64,000 bases of DNA from Microbulbifer sp. THAF38 (GCF_009363535.1 NZ_CP045369.1:3855001-3919000), one strand, 5' to 3'. Positions 35,530 to 47,916 are shown, numbered from the stretch's first letter. A program made the numbers and translations. The notes: generated by a model not told the origin, from the sequence alone.

Positions 35530-36167
35530 TCACACGGCTTTTTCTTATTTTTTTTCTACCCGCTTGCTTAATCGGCGCCGCAGTTATCCACACGCCGCAA
35601 GCTCCACAACCATCGCAATATCATTTATCTAAAGTGACAGCCAAAGGAGAAGTAATCCATGCCTGGGATGGTCCCTGGTCCTGTGTCTGCGATAGCCGCA
35701 GCGGCCTATTGTGGGAAGTTAAGACAGATAGTGAAGATATTCACGATGGGAAATGGACTTATTCCCGACTTTTACAAAATCAGGGCGTTGCTAATAACGG
35801 AGATTGTTATTTTGAGGCAGAGCGCTGCGATACGGAAGATTTAATCCGCCACACCAACCGGGAACAACTCTGTGGCTCAAAACACTGGCGCCTGCCCACG
35901 GCCAGTGAACTGCGTACCCTAGTGGTGACAGAAGTAAAACCCGGAAGCCCCAGTATCGAAACCGGATACTTTCCCAAAACCCAGCGGGGTGATTTCTGGA
36001 CCAGTGATGGCAATCTGCCCCTGAAGGGCGTGTATTCCTATCTAAAAGTCGGTGGAGCAGCGGTTAACTTTATAAATGGGGAAACCATCACAATTCCCTA
36101 TCGCAATGCCGCTTTCACACGCTTGGTAACCAATCGTTCAAGCAGCTGTCACATCGCTCCCCAATAA
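35526..36167 (+). CDS. DUF1566 (Lcl C-terminal-like) exported protein
   Basis: A 213-residue protein with an N-terminal signal segment (FLIFFLPACLIGAAV) and a DUF1566 domain: DSRSGLLWEVK, KHWRLPTASELRTLV and GDFWTSDG are the usual blocks. It contains several cysteines likely to form disulfides, consistent with export. The domain is common on cell surfaces; the function is unknown. It overlaps the cytochrome gene by 4 bases (ATGA). Confidence 0.8.
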   Translation: MITRLFLIFFLPACLIGAAVIHTPQAPQPSQYHLSKVTAKGEVIHAWDGPWSCVCDSRSGLLWEVKTDSEDIHDGKWTYSRLLQNQGVANNGDCYFEAERCDTEDLIRHTNREQLCGSKHWRLPTASELRTLVVTEVKPGSPSIETGYFPKTQRGDFWTSDGNLPLKGVYSYLKVGGAAVNFINGETITIPYRNAAFTRLVTNRSSSCHIAPQ

Positions 36168-36257
36168 TTCGCGCGCGCCACCAACCTGCAATCATCCCCC
36201 TCCGGGCGGTAGCGCTCTCACAAGAAAAGGTCCCAACTTTGCAGAGGAATTCCCGCA

Positions 36258-38306
36258 ATGAGACAACACATTGGCCGCGCTCTTACCATTTCGGCACTGT
36301 TACTGGCAGTCGACGCCAGTGCCGCTACCAAACACTACCGCCTTGCCTGGGATGGCGATGCTTCCAATAGTGCCGTCATCGGTTTTTCCCCCGATGGCAG
36401 CAGTAGTAATCCCTATGTCAGCTACGGTTACTCCACCAATGAGAACAGCTGGAATAGCGCATTTGTCAGTAATAGCGAAACGTTCGATGGTGGAATAACC
36501 AGCCACTTTGTACGACTGCAAAACCTGAATGCCGACTCACCCATTTATTTTCGTGTGTGCGACCAAAACGGCTGCGGGGAGAGATTTTGGTTTAAAACGG
36601 CTCCAGCGCAAAACGCACCTTTTGTTGTTGTTGCCGGCGGTGATACCCGTACAGGCCATACCACACGCCGCAAGGGCAATGAACTCCTGGCTAAAATACG
36701 CCCGCTCGCGGTGATGCACGGCGGTGACTTCACCAATGCCAATAGCGCTTCAGAAATGCGCGAGTTTCTCGACGACTGGGAGCTCACCTACTCCAGCGAT
36801 AACATCGATGGCTATAGCTACAAGCGCATCTATCCGCTGATCCCCACCCACGGCAATCACGAGGACGACAATTACTCGACTATCTGCGAAGTCTTCGGGG
36901 TGGATTTCAATGGTGATGGTAACTGTACACCCAGTGACACTTATGGCGCCGTACAAATATCGCCACTGTTGCGTGTTTACACCTTGAACAGCCAGTTCCA
37001 AAACGGTGGTTGGTCATCTTACGCCAGTGCGATGAACAACTGGTTATCGAGCGATTTGTCCACCTATGGAAGCTCCGCCAACTGGCGTTTCGCCCAGTAT
37101 CACAAACCCATGTTCCCCCACTACAGCGGAAAATCCGACAACCCCACACTGTTTAACTGGTGGGCGCAGTCATTTTATGACTACTCCATGAACCTGGTGG
37201 TGGAATCCGATACCCACCTCACCAAGATGACTGAAGCCGTAATACCTAGCGGTAGCAACTTTTCCACAACCACCAACGGCGGCACCGTTTATGTGGGTGA
37301 AGGTAGCTGGGGAGCACCGGCCCGATCGGCCAACGATGCCAAATCCTGGACCATTGATATGGCCAGTATTCAGCAGTTCAAAGTCATCCAAGTGAGCGAA
37401 GAGGGGCTGGCAGTGCGCACCGCAAAATTCGATGACACCGCCGAAACTTTGACTTGGGAAGAGCGCGCTGCCGATCCATTGGTCCTGCCAGACAATGTGA
37501 ACTGGTGGACTGCCAATCGCCTGGGTGAAGCCATGAATCTGGTGGCCAATAGTGCGGGCCGCAGTGTGATTGAGGAAAACGCGGACAACGGTGGCAGCTT
37601 TTCTCTACCGGTGAGCGATGATGTATTTATTTCCTCTCGCCATTCATCCAGTAATTTTGATGGCGATTCCGATGGACTACTTGCAGATGGCAGTGACTCT
37701 ACCTATGGCACGCTCTACACACTGATTAAATTTGACCTCACCAACCTTTCCGGCTGTTCCTCCATCAGCTCTGCCACCCTGGAGCTGAATATTACTAATC
37801 GCTCGGGAAATACCTTTGGTATTTACCAGGCTGCTAATGACTGGAGCGAGGAGAGCGCCACCTGGAATTCTGTTGGTGGCTCATCGGTACGCGGCAATTT
37901 GGCAGAGAGCTTTGTACCTTTTTACACGGGAATAGAAACTATCGACCTGCTTTCTTCCGGGCTGATTGATAGCTGGCTTGGCGGTACCAATACTGGCCTT
38001 GTAATTGCTGCACGCAGTGGCAGCAATGGGGTGGACTTTACCTCCAAGGAAACCGGCATGTCACCGGCGCTAAAAATCGAGGCCAATTGCAACAGCTTTA
38101 CCAAACTGGCTTTACCGGTAAATCAAACTGGTCAGAGAAAAGGCTTCATACCCCGCAGACTGCCAGCGGAGATGAAGCCATCGATCCTGATGCCAACCTT
38201 TCCCAACATCATGCAGTTAGGGGGTCACCAGGTTGAAGTTCCGATCAAACTTATCGAAGAGTCTGCCAAACTGAATCAAAGCCAGGGGGTTACCGCGCAC
38301 CTTTAA
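36258..38306 (+). CDS. Secreted metallophosphoesterase with DNRLRE domain (purple acid phosphatase-like)
   Basis: A 682-residue protein. A signal peptide (1-22) is followed by a fibronectin-like N-domain (about 25-115) and a calcineurin-type phosphoesterase domain (about 120-390). That domain carries the metal motifs GGDTRTG, HGGDF, THGNHED, QYHKP and SDTH. A C-terminal DNRLRE-type beta domain (about 450-615) follows. The last ~65 residues are without family pattern, and the final 90 bases overlap the end of the convergent alkylsulfatase gene. It is predicted to be a periplasmic or surface phosphatase. It lies 90 bases after the DUF1566 gene. Confidence 0.83.
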   Translation: MRQHIGRALTISALLLAVDASAATKHYRLAWDGDASNSAVIGFSPDGSSSNPYVSYGYSTNENSWNSAFVSNSETFDGGITSHFVRLQNLNADSPIYFRVCDQNGCGERFWFKTAPAQNAPFVVVAGGDTRTGHTTRRKGNELLAKIRPLAVMHGGDFTNANSASEMREFLDDWELTYSSDNIDGYSYKRIYPLIPTHGNHEDDNYSTICEVFGVDFNGDGNCTPSDTYGAVQISPLLRVYTLNSQFQNGGWSSYASAMNNWLSSDLSTYGSSANWRFAQYHKPMFPHYSGKSDNPTLFNWWAQSFYDYSMNLVVESDTHLTKMTEAVIPSGSNFSTTTNGGTVYVGEGSWGAPARSANDAKSWTIDMASIQQFKVIQVSEEGLAVRTAKFDDTAETLTWEERAADPLVLPDNVNWWTANRLGEAMNLVANSAGRSVIEENADNGGSFSLPVSDDVFISSRHSSSNFDGDSDGLLADGSDSTYGTLYTLIKFDLTNLSGCSSISSATLELNITNRSGNTFGIYQAANDWSEESATWNSVGGSSVRGNLAESFVPFYTGIETIDLLSSGLIDSWLGGTNTGLVIAARSGSNGVDFTSKETGMSPALKIEANCNSFTKLALPVNQTGQRKGFIPRRLPAEMKPSILMPTFPNIMQLGGHQVEVPIKLIEESAKLNQSQGVTAHL

Positions 38307-40205
38307 GCGGCCTTCCTTAATCATGGTGGGCGCACCGACCAGACCGCTGAACATCAGCCGTAGGTCGGTGCTGCTCAAGGCCAGGCTAGCCGAGGGGTCT
38401 TCGCTGTGGCGATCGGGATAACCGTGTAAAACACCGTTTTTAACAACCACCAAGTATTTATTATTGTTGTCAGTCATCTCTATATTCAGGCGGATATCCG
38501 CATCCGCCGCCTTTTCCCCATTGAGACGAACTGCCATGGCATCAAATAAAAGCTGTAAAGGCACTCGCGCAACAATTTCTTCCGGCGGTCGCATTTCCTC
38601 GCGAAGTTCAACCCCGTGGCGCAACTCCCTAGCGCCGCTCAAATAAAAATTTCGCCAGATGCCGGATTCCGCCTGATAACCCAGTTGCTCGAAAGCATCT
38701 GCCAATAGGTAACGGGCCTCTTGATTTTTTGGCTCAGCAAAAACCAGATGTTTTAGCACCATCGCCACCCAGCGGTAATTGCCTTGGGAGTAATCCTGTC
38801 GCGCCCGCTTTATGATTTCTTCTCTTCCTCCCATATATTCCACATAACGAAGTGCCGCTTCTTCCTGTGGCAGGGGGTAGAGGTTGGCGGGATTGCCGTC
38901 GAAATATCCCAGATAGCGGTTGTACACCGCTTTTGCGCCCACATTGATGGTGCCGTAATAACCACGATTAGCCCAGGCGTTGGAGAGCGTCTCCGGCAGT
39001 TGCAGTTGTTCGGCAATTTCAACCATGTCGTGGCCATGGTTGGCCAGACGCAAGGTCTGGTCGTGAATATATTTGTAGAGATCGCGCTGCTTGGCCAGAT
39101 AGTCCATCGCCTCTCTATTACCCCAGGTCGGCCAGTGATGGCTGCTGAAAACCACCTGGGTACGTGCGCCAAACTTTTCCATAGCACGCTCTATATAACG
39201 ACTCCATGCCAGTGCATCGCGGGTTTTAGCGCCGCGCAAGGTATAGAGGTTATGCAGAGTGTGATTGGCAATCTCGCTCATACACAGGGCATCAAACTGG
39301 GGAAAGAAAAAGACCATCTCAGTGGGAGCTTCAGCCCCTGGGGTACTCATAAAAACAATGTCCACCCCATCAATTGTCATTTCCGCCCCCTTTTCGGGGA
39401 TCAGACGGGTGGGTGTGGCTATACCATGTTCTCCATCGGAAACCCGATTACCGAGCCCCGAGGATACAAACCCCTCCGGGCTTGAAGGCAATAAATCCCC
39501 AAACTGATAGAGCGCACGCCGCTGCATCACATTGCCCGAGCGCACATTCTCACTAATCGCCTCCTCGGAAAACCCATCCGGTGCAATAATATCTACAGAT
39601 CCTTCAGCCAGCTGCTGCATGGAGACAACTCCCGATACACCGGCAAAGTGATCCGCGTGGCTATGGGTAAAGATTACCGCGCTTACGGGTCTCTCCCCCA
39701 ACTCCCTATTTGCCAGAGCCAGAGCTGCGGCGGCCGTTTCCTTGGAAGTCAGGGGATCGACAACAATCCAACCCGTTTCCCCTTTAATCAGAGTCATATT
39801 GGCCAGGTCCAGAGAGCGCACCTGGTAAATACCCTCGACTACTTCAAACAAACCATTATTCAAGGCGTTAAGTTGAGCTTGCCGCCATAGGCTGGGGTTT
39901 ACCGTATCCTGCGAAGCCCCCTCAAGAAATTGCAACTGCGCCAGGCCATAGACCTCCCTTCCCATAGCATTTTTAATCTGCGCATCGGGAATCGTGGCAA
40001 TAAATCCGCGCTTGGCCAGATGAAAATCCAGGTTGTCAGAGAAGGGTAACTGCTTTGCTACAGCCTTATTGTGGGCTCTGGTCGATTGGCTCGCGGGCTT
40101 GATATTGGCATTCAGTTCCTCTGAATGCTGGGTAACTTTTTGCTGGCTATCACCACAAGCAGTTAATAAAAGAAAAAACATCCCCCCAAAAAAATATTTG
40201 CGCAT
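38217..40205 (-). CDS. Alkylsulfatase (SdsA/BDS1 family), lipoprotein
   Basis: A 662-residue metallo-beta-lactamase-fold alkylsulfatase that cleaves primary alkyl sulfates such as SDS to alcohol and sulfate. A lipoprotein signal (FLLLTACGDS, lipid Cys17) puts it on the periplasmic side of a membrane. The zinc motif THSHADHFAG is near residue 180. The helical dimerisation region follows, and the last ~120 residues form the SCP2-like C-terminal domain ending FNLVTP. The normal family ending supports this 3' end, although it overlaps the gene on the other strand by 90 bases. Confidence 0.93.
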   Translation of the reverse strand: MRKYFFGGMFFLLLTACGDSQQKVTQHSEELNANIKPASQSTRAHNKAVAKQLPFSDNLDFHLAKRGFIATIPDAQIKNAMGREVYGLAQLQFLEGASQDTVNPSLWRQAQLNALNNGLFEVVEGIYQVRSLDLANMTLIKGETGWIVVDPLTSKETAAAALALANRELGERPVSAVIFTHSHADHFAGVSGVVSMQQLAEGSVDIIAPDGFSEEAISENVRSGNVMQRRALYQFGDLLPSSPEGFVSSGLGNRVSDGEHGIATPTRLIPEKGAEMTIDGVDIVFMSTPGAEAPTEMVFFFPQFDALCMSEIANHTLHNLYTLRGAKTRDALAWSRYIERAMEKFGARTQVVFSSHHWPTWGNREAMDYLAKQRDLYKYIHDQTLRLANHGHDMVEIAEQLQLPETLSNAWANRGYYGTINVGAKAVYNRYLGYFDGNPANLYPLPQEEAALRYVEYMGGREEIIKRARQDYSQGNYRWVAMVLKHLVFAEPKNQEARYLLADAFEQLGYQAESGIWRNFYLSGARELRHGVELREEMRPPEEIVARVPLQLLFDAMAVRLNGEKAADADIRLNIEMTDNNNKYLVVVKNGVLHGYPDRHSEDPSASLALSSTDLRLMFSGLVGAPTMIKEGRLKVRGNPLALIQFGRLFDKFDRNFNLVTP

Positions 40206-42904
<2,699 letters not shown>

Positions 42905-42925
42905 TTAGTTTTTACAAGAATTTTC

Positions 42926-42961
42926 ACTAGGCAAACCGACATACCAGCCGGCTTGCCTAGT
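42926..42961. terminator. Terminator-like hairpin after katG
   Basis: ACTAGGCAA (42926-42934) and TTGCCTAGT (42953-42961) form a 9-bp stem with further partial pairing inside. The following T content is weak, so termination strength is uncertain. It could serve both katG and the convergent rhodanese gene. Confidence 0.5.
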
Positions 42962-42966
42962 ACCTT

Positions 42967-43020
42967 TATCTACACCGAACGCTATATCTACATCGAACGC
43001 TATATCTACACCGTACTCTA
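42967..43020. repeat. Three tandem 18-bp repeats at the end of the rhodanese gene
   Basis: Units of TATCTACACCGAACGCTA start at 42967, 42985 and 43003. The second has one change and the third has two. The third copy includes the rhodanese stop codon (43018-43020). Confidence 0.85.
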
Positions 43021-43425
43021 CTCCAGGCTTGCAAAGATTACTTCTCCATCAATAAATTTCAGCTGGTGTGATGGGATAACTCTAACTCGCTTATAATCGG
43101 CTGCAGATAATTTGTTCGCCAGTTTTTTCGCCCGCGTACCACTTTTGCAGTAGACCAACACCACCTCATCACGTTTTAGTGTTAAGTGCTCGCTCATTTC
43201 ATCGAAGTCGCCCAGAGGGAGATTACTCGCACCATCTATGTGTCCAGCTTCAAACTCCTCCACTGTGCGCGCATCCACTAACACAAATTGAGATTGATCT
43301 TGTATATAGGCAGATAAAACTTCTGCTTCAACTTCCATAGATGCTCGATCTTCTTCTTGAGATAGCGTCCCCTCCTCAGTACCTAATACAGTACAACCAA
43401 CGAAACCTATCAACGCAGCCAACAA
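43018..43425 (-). CDS. Rhodanese-like domain lipoprotein
   Basis: A single rhodanese domain with the active loop VYCKSGTRAKKL (catalytic Cys). Such domains move sulfane sulfur. The N-terminus IGFVGCTVLG looks like a lipobox. From TTG 43425 the signal lacks the usual positive residues. Upstream, the same frame encodes NRLGGRLILLAALIGFVGC but has no ATG/GTG/TTG before a TGA at 43461. Translation from ATT 43458 or ATA 43455 would restore a normal lipoprotein signal. The true start is therefore open. Confidence 0.75.
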   Translation of the reverse strand: MLAALIGFVGCTVLGTEEGTLSQEEDRASMEVEAEVLSAYIQDQSQFVLVDARTVEEFEAGHIDGASNLPLGDFDEMSEHLTLKRDEVVLVYCKSGTRAKKLANKLSAADYKRVRVIPSHQLKFIDGEVIFASLE

Positions 43426-43741
43426 AATTAATCTACCGCCAAGTCTATTTAATATAATTCACCCTAATCCAATATATTAGTGATCAGTCCCAGAATTTTC
43501 TTGGTAGGTTATTTAAAATCAAAACTTTGTTATTCAAGGTAACCCACCAGAAAGAAGGGGTAACAAAATTAACCAAACATTAGAAAAAATAAAACGCTGG
43601 ATGAGTCAAACAGAATTATTCTTGGGGTGATTGACTGATTGGTACAGAGAAATGAAAAACATCGGGGTGATATACGCGGCCCTATCATCAGGCCCCCAGG
43701 TTTTATTTACCGGGAGGCCTGATATGCTGCAATTTATATAT
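43426..43741. other. Gap between DPP-IV and rhodanese genes with a hairpin
   Basis: A 316-base gap. ATCAGGCC (43687-43694) and GGCCTGAT (43716-43723) pair just beyond the DPP-IV stop, with extra pairing inside; there is no clear T-run on the minus strand. The remainder is AT-rich with no gene seen. Confidence 0.45.
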
Positions 43742-45955
43742 CTATAATTGCCTGTCTTTACGTAAGTGTCGATCAAAGAAATCTTTGATCATGGTGTATT
43801 GATGAATACGGGTTTGTTTACCGCGTAAACTGTGCTTTTTACCCGGATAAGTCATTAAATCAAACTGCTGACCGTTATCCTGTAATTGCTTAATGAGGCG
43901 GGTAGTATTGGTAAATAACACGTTGTCATCTGCCATTCCATGATAAATCAATAGAGCCCCCTTGAGCCCCTTACTATAGGGAAAAACAGATGAGGCTTGA
44001 TAGGCATCTGCATCGGTATTGGGGTTCCCCATATAACGCTCTGTGTAATGAGTATCGTAAAGAGTCCAATCTGTAACCGGCGCACCAGAGACTCCCGCCT
44101 TGAAATAGTCACCCGCCTTGAACATACTCATCAGGGCCATATAGCCCCCATAACTATGTCCATAGATACCAATATTATCGCTATCGACGTAAGGTAGCGA
44201 ACGTAGAAACTCTACCCCAACAACCTGATCTTCGACTTCGGGACTACCCATCTTTTTAAAGATAGGATTTTCAAAAGCCGTCCCCCGGTTTGCAGAACCG
44301 CGGTTATCGAGAGAAAAGACGACATATCCCTGCTGCGCCATAAACTGGTTGAAGGCTTTATCCCAGCTATTGGTAACTACCTGGGCATGGGGACCTCCAT
44401 AGACATAAACCATCACAGGGTAACGCTTGGATGCATCAAAATTGGACGGCTTATATAAGCGATAATTAAGTTGATGCCCGTGGGGGGCCGCAAGGGTACC
44501 AAACTCTGGAGTAATCCAGTCAGCTTTGTAAGGGTACAGAGGATGCCCTTTAGTTACTGCATTTTCCTCCAGCCAGGTCGTCAGGTCGCCATTCGCATTG
44601 TGCAGGCTAACCTGAGGTGGGGTATTTACATTGGAGAATTTATCGATGTAACCCGAAGCATCTTGGGCAAACTCGATATCATGCATACCCATTTTGTTGG
44701 AAATGCGCTGTATTTCTCCATCGCCATTAAATGGCACTCGGTATAAATGCCGCTCTATAGCGATATCTTTACGCCCGGTAAAATACAACAAGCCCTTATT
44801 TTCATCGACCGCTTCGACTTCATCTACAACCCAGTTACCACGGGTTATCTGATTTAACAGCTTGCCATTGAGGTCATACAGATAAAGATGCTTGTAACCA
44901 TCTCTCTCCGAGGACCAGATAAACTGATCTTTATCCTCAAGAAAATAAAGGTCGTCGCTCAAGTTGACCCAGGTATCACTGGATTCACTCAATAGGGTTT
45001 TACCGGTTCCTTTCTTCAAATCAAAAGAACGCAGCTGCAACTTTTGCTGATTGCGGGATTGCCACTGGTAAGTTAATAGATTGTTCCGCGCCCATTGCAC
45101 ACGAGGAATATAAATGTCTTGTTCATCACCAAGGTTTACCCAGCGGGTTTTACCCGATACAACATTCAATATGCCTAACCGAATTTTTACATTCGCTCTC
45201 CCCGCTGCTGGGTAGCGTTGCTGAATCAGGTCAATACGATCAGCATAGATCTCACTGCGGGTTACCTCATCTACCGGAGACTCATCTACTTGCAGAAAGG
45301 CAATTTGACGGTCATCCGGCGACCACCAATAGCCGCTCATACGCCCCATTTCTTCCTGAGCAACAAACTCGGCCATTCCATTCTTGATAGGCCCCTGGCC
45401 ATCTTGCGTTAATTGGCTTTCTTTGCCACTTTTTAAATCCACAAGATAGATATTTTGCTCACGGATAAAAGAGACATAACGCCCCTTTGGGGAGACCCGC
45501 ACATCGGTTTCAAATGCCTTTGTTTTCGTAAGCCTTTGTACTGCCTTTTTCGCCAAATCGTAGTAATAAACATCCCCGGCCAGAGGGAACAGTAGAGATT
45601 TGCCATCCTCAGACCAGCTGTACTCCATGATGCCGCTGCCAAAGATGCGCTGACGCTCCCGCCGGGCCTTCTCTTCATCCGAGAGGGCTTCTTCGCCACT
45701 ATGCAAACTATCTGAATTCACCAGGATACGGGATTGCCCATCGGCAATATGATATTCCCATAGGTCATAGCGGTTGTAGTCTTCGTCACGCCCTTTCAGA
45801 TAGGTAACCCGTCTACCATCGGGGGAGTATTCCAGTGCCCGGGGCGTAGAGCCATCCAGAGCGGGATCTGAGAATATTCTCTCAATGGTAAGAGGCTCTG
45901 CGGAGCATATTCCCACAAAAGTGGTGCCAAGTAGGGCAAGGAGTGTTTTCTTCAT
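43742..45955 (-). CDS. Dipeptidyl peptidase IV family serine peptidase (S9B)
   Basis: A 737-residue exported prolyl dipeptidyl peptidase. It has a signal peptide (1-19), an N-terminal beta-propeller (about 40-480) and a C-terminal alpha/beta-hydrolase domain. The catalytic residues are Ser in GHSYGGYMA (near 599), Asp in GMADDNV and His in GKKHSL. The double-Glu propeller loop (FVAQEEMGR) that holds the substrate N-terminus is present. It is predicted to be periplasmic and to release X-Pro dipeptides. Confidence 0.93.
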   Translation of the reverse strand: MKKTLLALLGTTFVGICSAEPLTIERIFSDPALDGSTPRALEYSPDGRRVTYLKGRDEDYNRYDLWEYHIADGQSRILVNSDSLHSGEEALSDEEKARRERQRIFGSGIMEYSWSEDGKSLLFPLAGDVYYYDLAKKAVQRLTKTKAFETDVRVSPKGRYVSFIREQNIYLVDLKSGKESQLTQDGQGPIKNGMAEFVAQEEMGRMSGYWWSPDDRQIAFLQVDESPVDEVTRSEIYADRIDLIQQRYPAAGRANVKIRLGILNVVSGKTRWVNLGDEQDIYIPRVQWARNNLLTYQWQSRNQQKLQLRSFDLKKGTGKTLLSESSDTWVNLSDDLYFLEDKDQFIWSSERDGYKHLYLYDLNGKLLNQITRGNWVVDEVEAVDENKGLLYFTGRKDIAIERHLYRVPFNGDGEIQRISNKMGMHDIEFAQDASGYIDKFSNVNTPPQVSLHNANGDLTTWLEENAVTKGHPLYPYKADWITPEFGTLAAPHGHQLNYRLYKPSNFDASKRYPVMVYVYGGPHAQVVTNSWDKAFNQFMAQQGYVVFSLDNRGSANRGTAFENPIFKKMGSPEVEDQVVGVEFLRSLPYVDSDNIGIYGHSYGGYMALMSMFKAGDYFKAGVSGAPVTDWTLYDTHYTERYMGNPNTDADAYQASSVFPYSKGLKGALLIYHGMADDNVLFTNTTRLIKQLQDNGQQFDLMTYPGKKHSLRGKQTRIHQYTMIKDFFDRHLRKDRQL

Positions 45956-46231
45956 AGTAGGCCCTTAGGTTTTTTTACTCCCCGCCCACTATTCAACAAA
46001 GGAAGAATTGAGGCGGGAGGAGGTTATTTTTCCGTACAGATTGAGTAACAAACACGGATTTTACAATGTAATCATCCCCTCACGTAATCTTTAGGAATAG
46101 CACTTGGATTACCCGGTTAAGCGAACTATTCCTCTAGATAATCAAGGCTTTACAATTGTTTACTCTGCTTTACCGACCTTTGTACCAGGATAAGGTCATA
46201 GTGAGATAGCAATTCTCACAGGATAAAAACA

Positions 46232-46648
46232 ATGAAGTATTCCCTAATTGTCCCTATTGCGGTCTCTCTAATTGCTAGCAGCTGCAGCTCAACGCCGAAT
46301 AATCCCACTACAGAATCTTTTGTTACACATATCACCGAACTTGGTCATAAACGCTTTACTTACAAGGCCACTCTAGGTCCTGACCGACCTTCAGGAGAAA
46401 GACCTCGCCGAGCATCCTCCGCAGGAGGGCCTAGTGGTGATAAACCGAGAGGAGCGAAGCCCGGTGCTGGAAAACCTGGCAGGAGCAAGGCCAACTCCGG
46501 CGATATCAAAAAAATTGCTCTTGAGCGAATGGAAGTTTTGCTGGATGAGAGTGGCTTCTGTAACAACGGGTGGTTTCTGGTTGAACAGACAATCGATCAA
46601 CGACGCGCAGAAATTATTGGAGAGTGTCGGGCAGTAGTACCTCAATAA
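46232..46648 (+). CDS. Small lipoprotein with Gly/Pro/Lys-rich linker
   Basis: 138 residues starting MKYSLIVPIAVSLIASSCSS, a lipoprotein signal with Cys18. A disordered basic stretch (about 47-88: repeats such as PSGERPRR, PSGDKPRG, GKPGRSK) separates the anchor from a short domain with two cysteines (GFCNNGW, GECRAV). I do not recognise the family. It stands alone. Confidence 0.65.
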   Translation: MKYSLIVPIAVSLIASSCSSTPNNPTTESFVTHITELGHKRFTYKATLGPDRPSGERPRRASSAGGPSGDKPRGAKPGAGKPGRSKANSGDIKKIALERMEVLLDESGFCNNGWFLVEQTIDQRRAEIIGECRAVVPQ

Positions 46649-47049
46649 TTATAAAGTTACTTAATAGCAATCATAGGCGCTAATAATAGTTACTGGCTCG
46701 TATAAGTGAAACGCTGCCATCCTATAATCATGACAAACATACCGCTTTTATTTCCATCGAACACATAAAATAGAACCTCGATTAATAAGACTTTATTTTA
46801 AAAAAAGTGTGGCATCAACTTATTGATATAGAAAAGAGAGCAGAATGTAACCTAATTGAAAGCATACAAGGCATGGGGCCTGATCATAACCTTGCAGGTT
46901 ACACTAAGGCTCCCAAAGAGAGAAATAGCATTTACTCCTATTTCCTCTGAAATAATAGAGATAAGTAAGATACTGTAAGCTTATAAAAGCTTAAACACTT
47001 ACTTATCTCCTCACAGCATTTCTAGAAAAGGATGAGGAAGTCAGATCTT
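46649..47049. other. Intergenic region with a nested palindrome
   Basis: About 400 AT-rich bases between the lipoprotein gene and the 3' end of fghA. No gene seen. The two-tier palindrome at 46958-47009 is listed separately. Confidence 0.5.
46958..47009. repeat. Two-tier palindrome downstream of fghA
   Basis: The outer arms GAGATAAGTAAG (46958-46969) and CTTACTTATCTC (46998-47009) are perfect 12-bp complements. Inside them TAAGCTT (46976-46982) and AAGCTTA (46987-46993) form a second 7-bp stem with a 4-base loop. No T-run is present on either side. Confidence 0.8.
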
Positions 47050-47904
47050 TTAATGATCTTTCCCCAGCAGGAAATCCCCGTGGAAACGTAAATGCTCTTC
47101 GATAAAAGAGGCAATAAAGAAATAGCTGTGATCGTAGCCGCCATGTTGTTCAAATCGTAATGGATAGCCACAAGCTTCAGCAGCCATTTGTAAGGCTCCA
47201 GGTCGCAATTGCTGCTCTAAAAATTCATCCTCATTTCCCTGAGACACCAATATCGGTCGATGATTTATGGCACGCCCCACCAATACAGATGCATCGTACT
47301 CCTCCCAGAGTGTGGTGTCCGCGCCCAAATAAGCAGCGAAAGCCTTCTCTCCCCAGGGACAAGCAATCGGATTACAGATCGGGCTAAACGCGGAGATTGA
47401 GGTATAGCGCTCAGGGTTTCTCAAACCGATGACCAGGGCACCATGCCCCCCCATGGAATGGCCACTGATGGCTCGACGCTGATTCACAGGAAAATGCTCT
47501 TCAATTAACGTCGGTAGTTCATCCACAATGTAATCATACATGCGATAGTGCTGCTTCCAGGGATCTTGGGTAGCATTCACATAAAACCCCGCCCCCTGGC
47601 CCAGGTCGTAGGAGGGATCATCAGCAACGCCCTCTCCACGGGGACTGGTATCCGGTATAACTAGTACAATACCCAACTCCGCGGCCACACGCTGGGCACC
47701 TGCTTTCTGGCTAAAATTTGCATCAGTACAAGTTAGACCCGACAGCCAATAAAGTACCGGATACTGGCCCCTCTCTTTACTATCTGCATCCCGGGGCAGG
47801 AAGACCGAAAAATGCATAGTGCAGTTCAATACGGTGGAATGGTGCCGGTATTGTTGCTGTAGCCCATCAAAAGATCTTGTACTGCTGGTAAGCTCAATAG
47901 ACAT
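47050..47904 (-). CDS. fghA: S-formylglutathione hydrolase
   Basis: A 284-residue esterase-D family enzyme that hydrolyses S-formylglutathione to formate and glutathione, the second step of formaldehyde removal. Seen: [16 protein letters not shown], nucleophile Ser in GHSMGGHGA (near 149) and the His in GGYDHSYFF. It follows adhC with a 12-base gap, so the pathway is one operon. Confidence 0.95.
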   Translation of the reverse strand: MSIELTSSTRSFDGLQQQYRHHSTVLNCTMHFSVFLPRDADSKERGQYPVLYWLSGLTCTDANFSQKAGAQRVAAELGIVLVIPDTSPRGEGVADDPSYDLGQGAGFYVNATQDPWKQHYRMYDYIVDELPTLIEEHFPVNQRRAISGHSMGGHGALVIGLRNPERYTSISAFSPICNPIACPWGEKAFAAYLGADTTLWEEYDASVLVGRAINHRPILVSQGNEDEFLEQQLRPGALQMAAEACGYPLRFEQHGGYDHSYFFIASFIEEHLRFHGDFLLGKDH

Positions 47905-47916
47905 AGACTATCCCGC

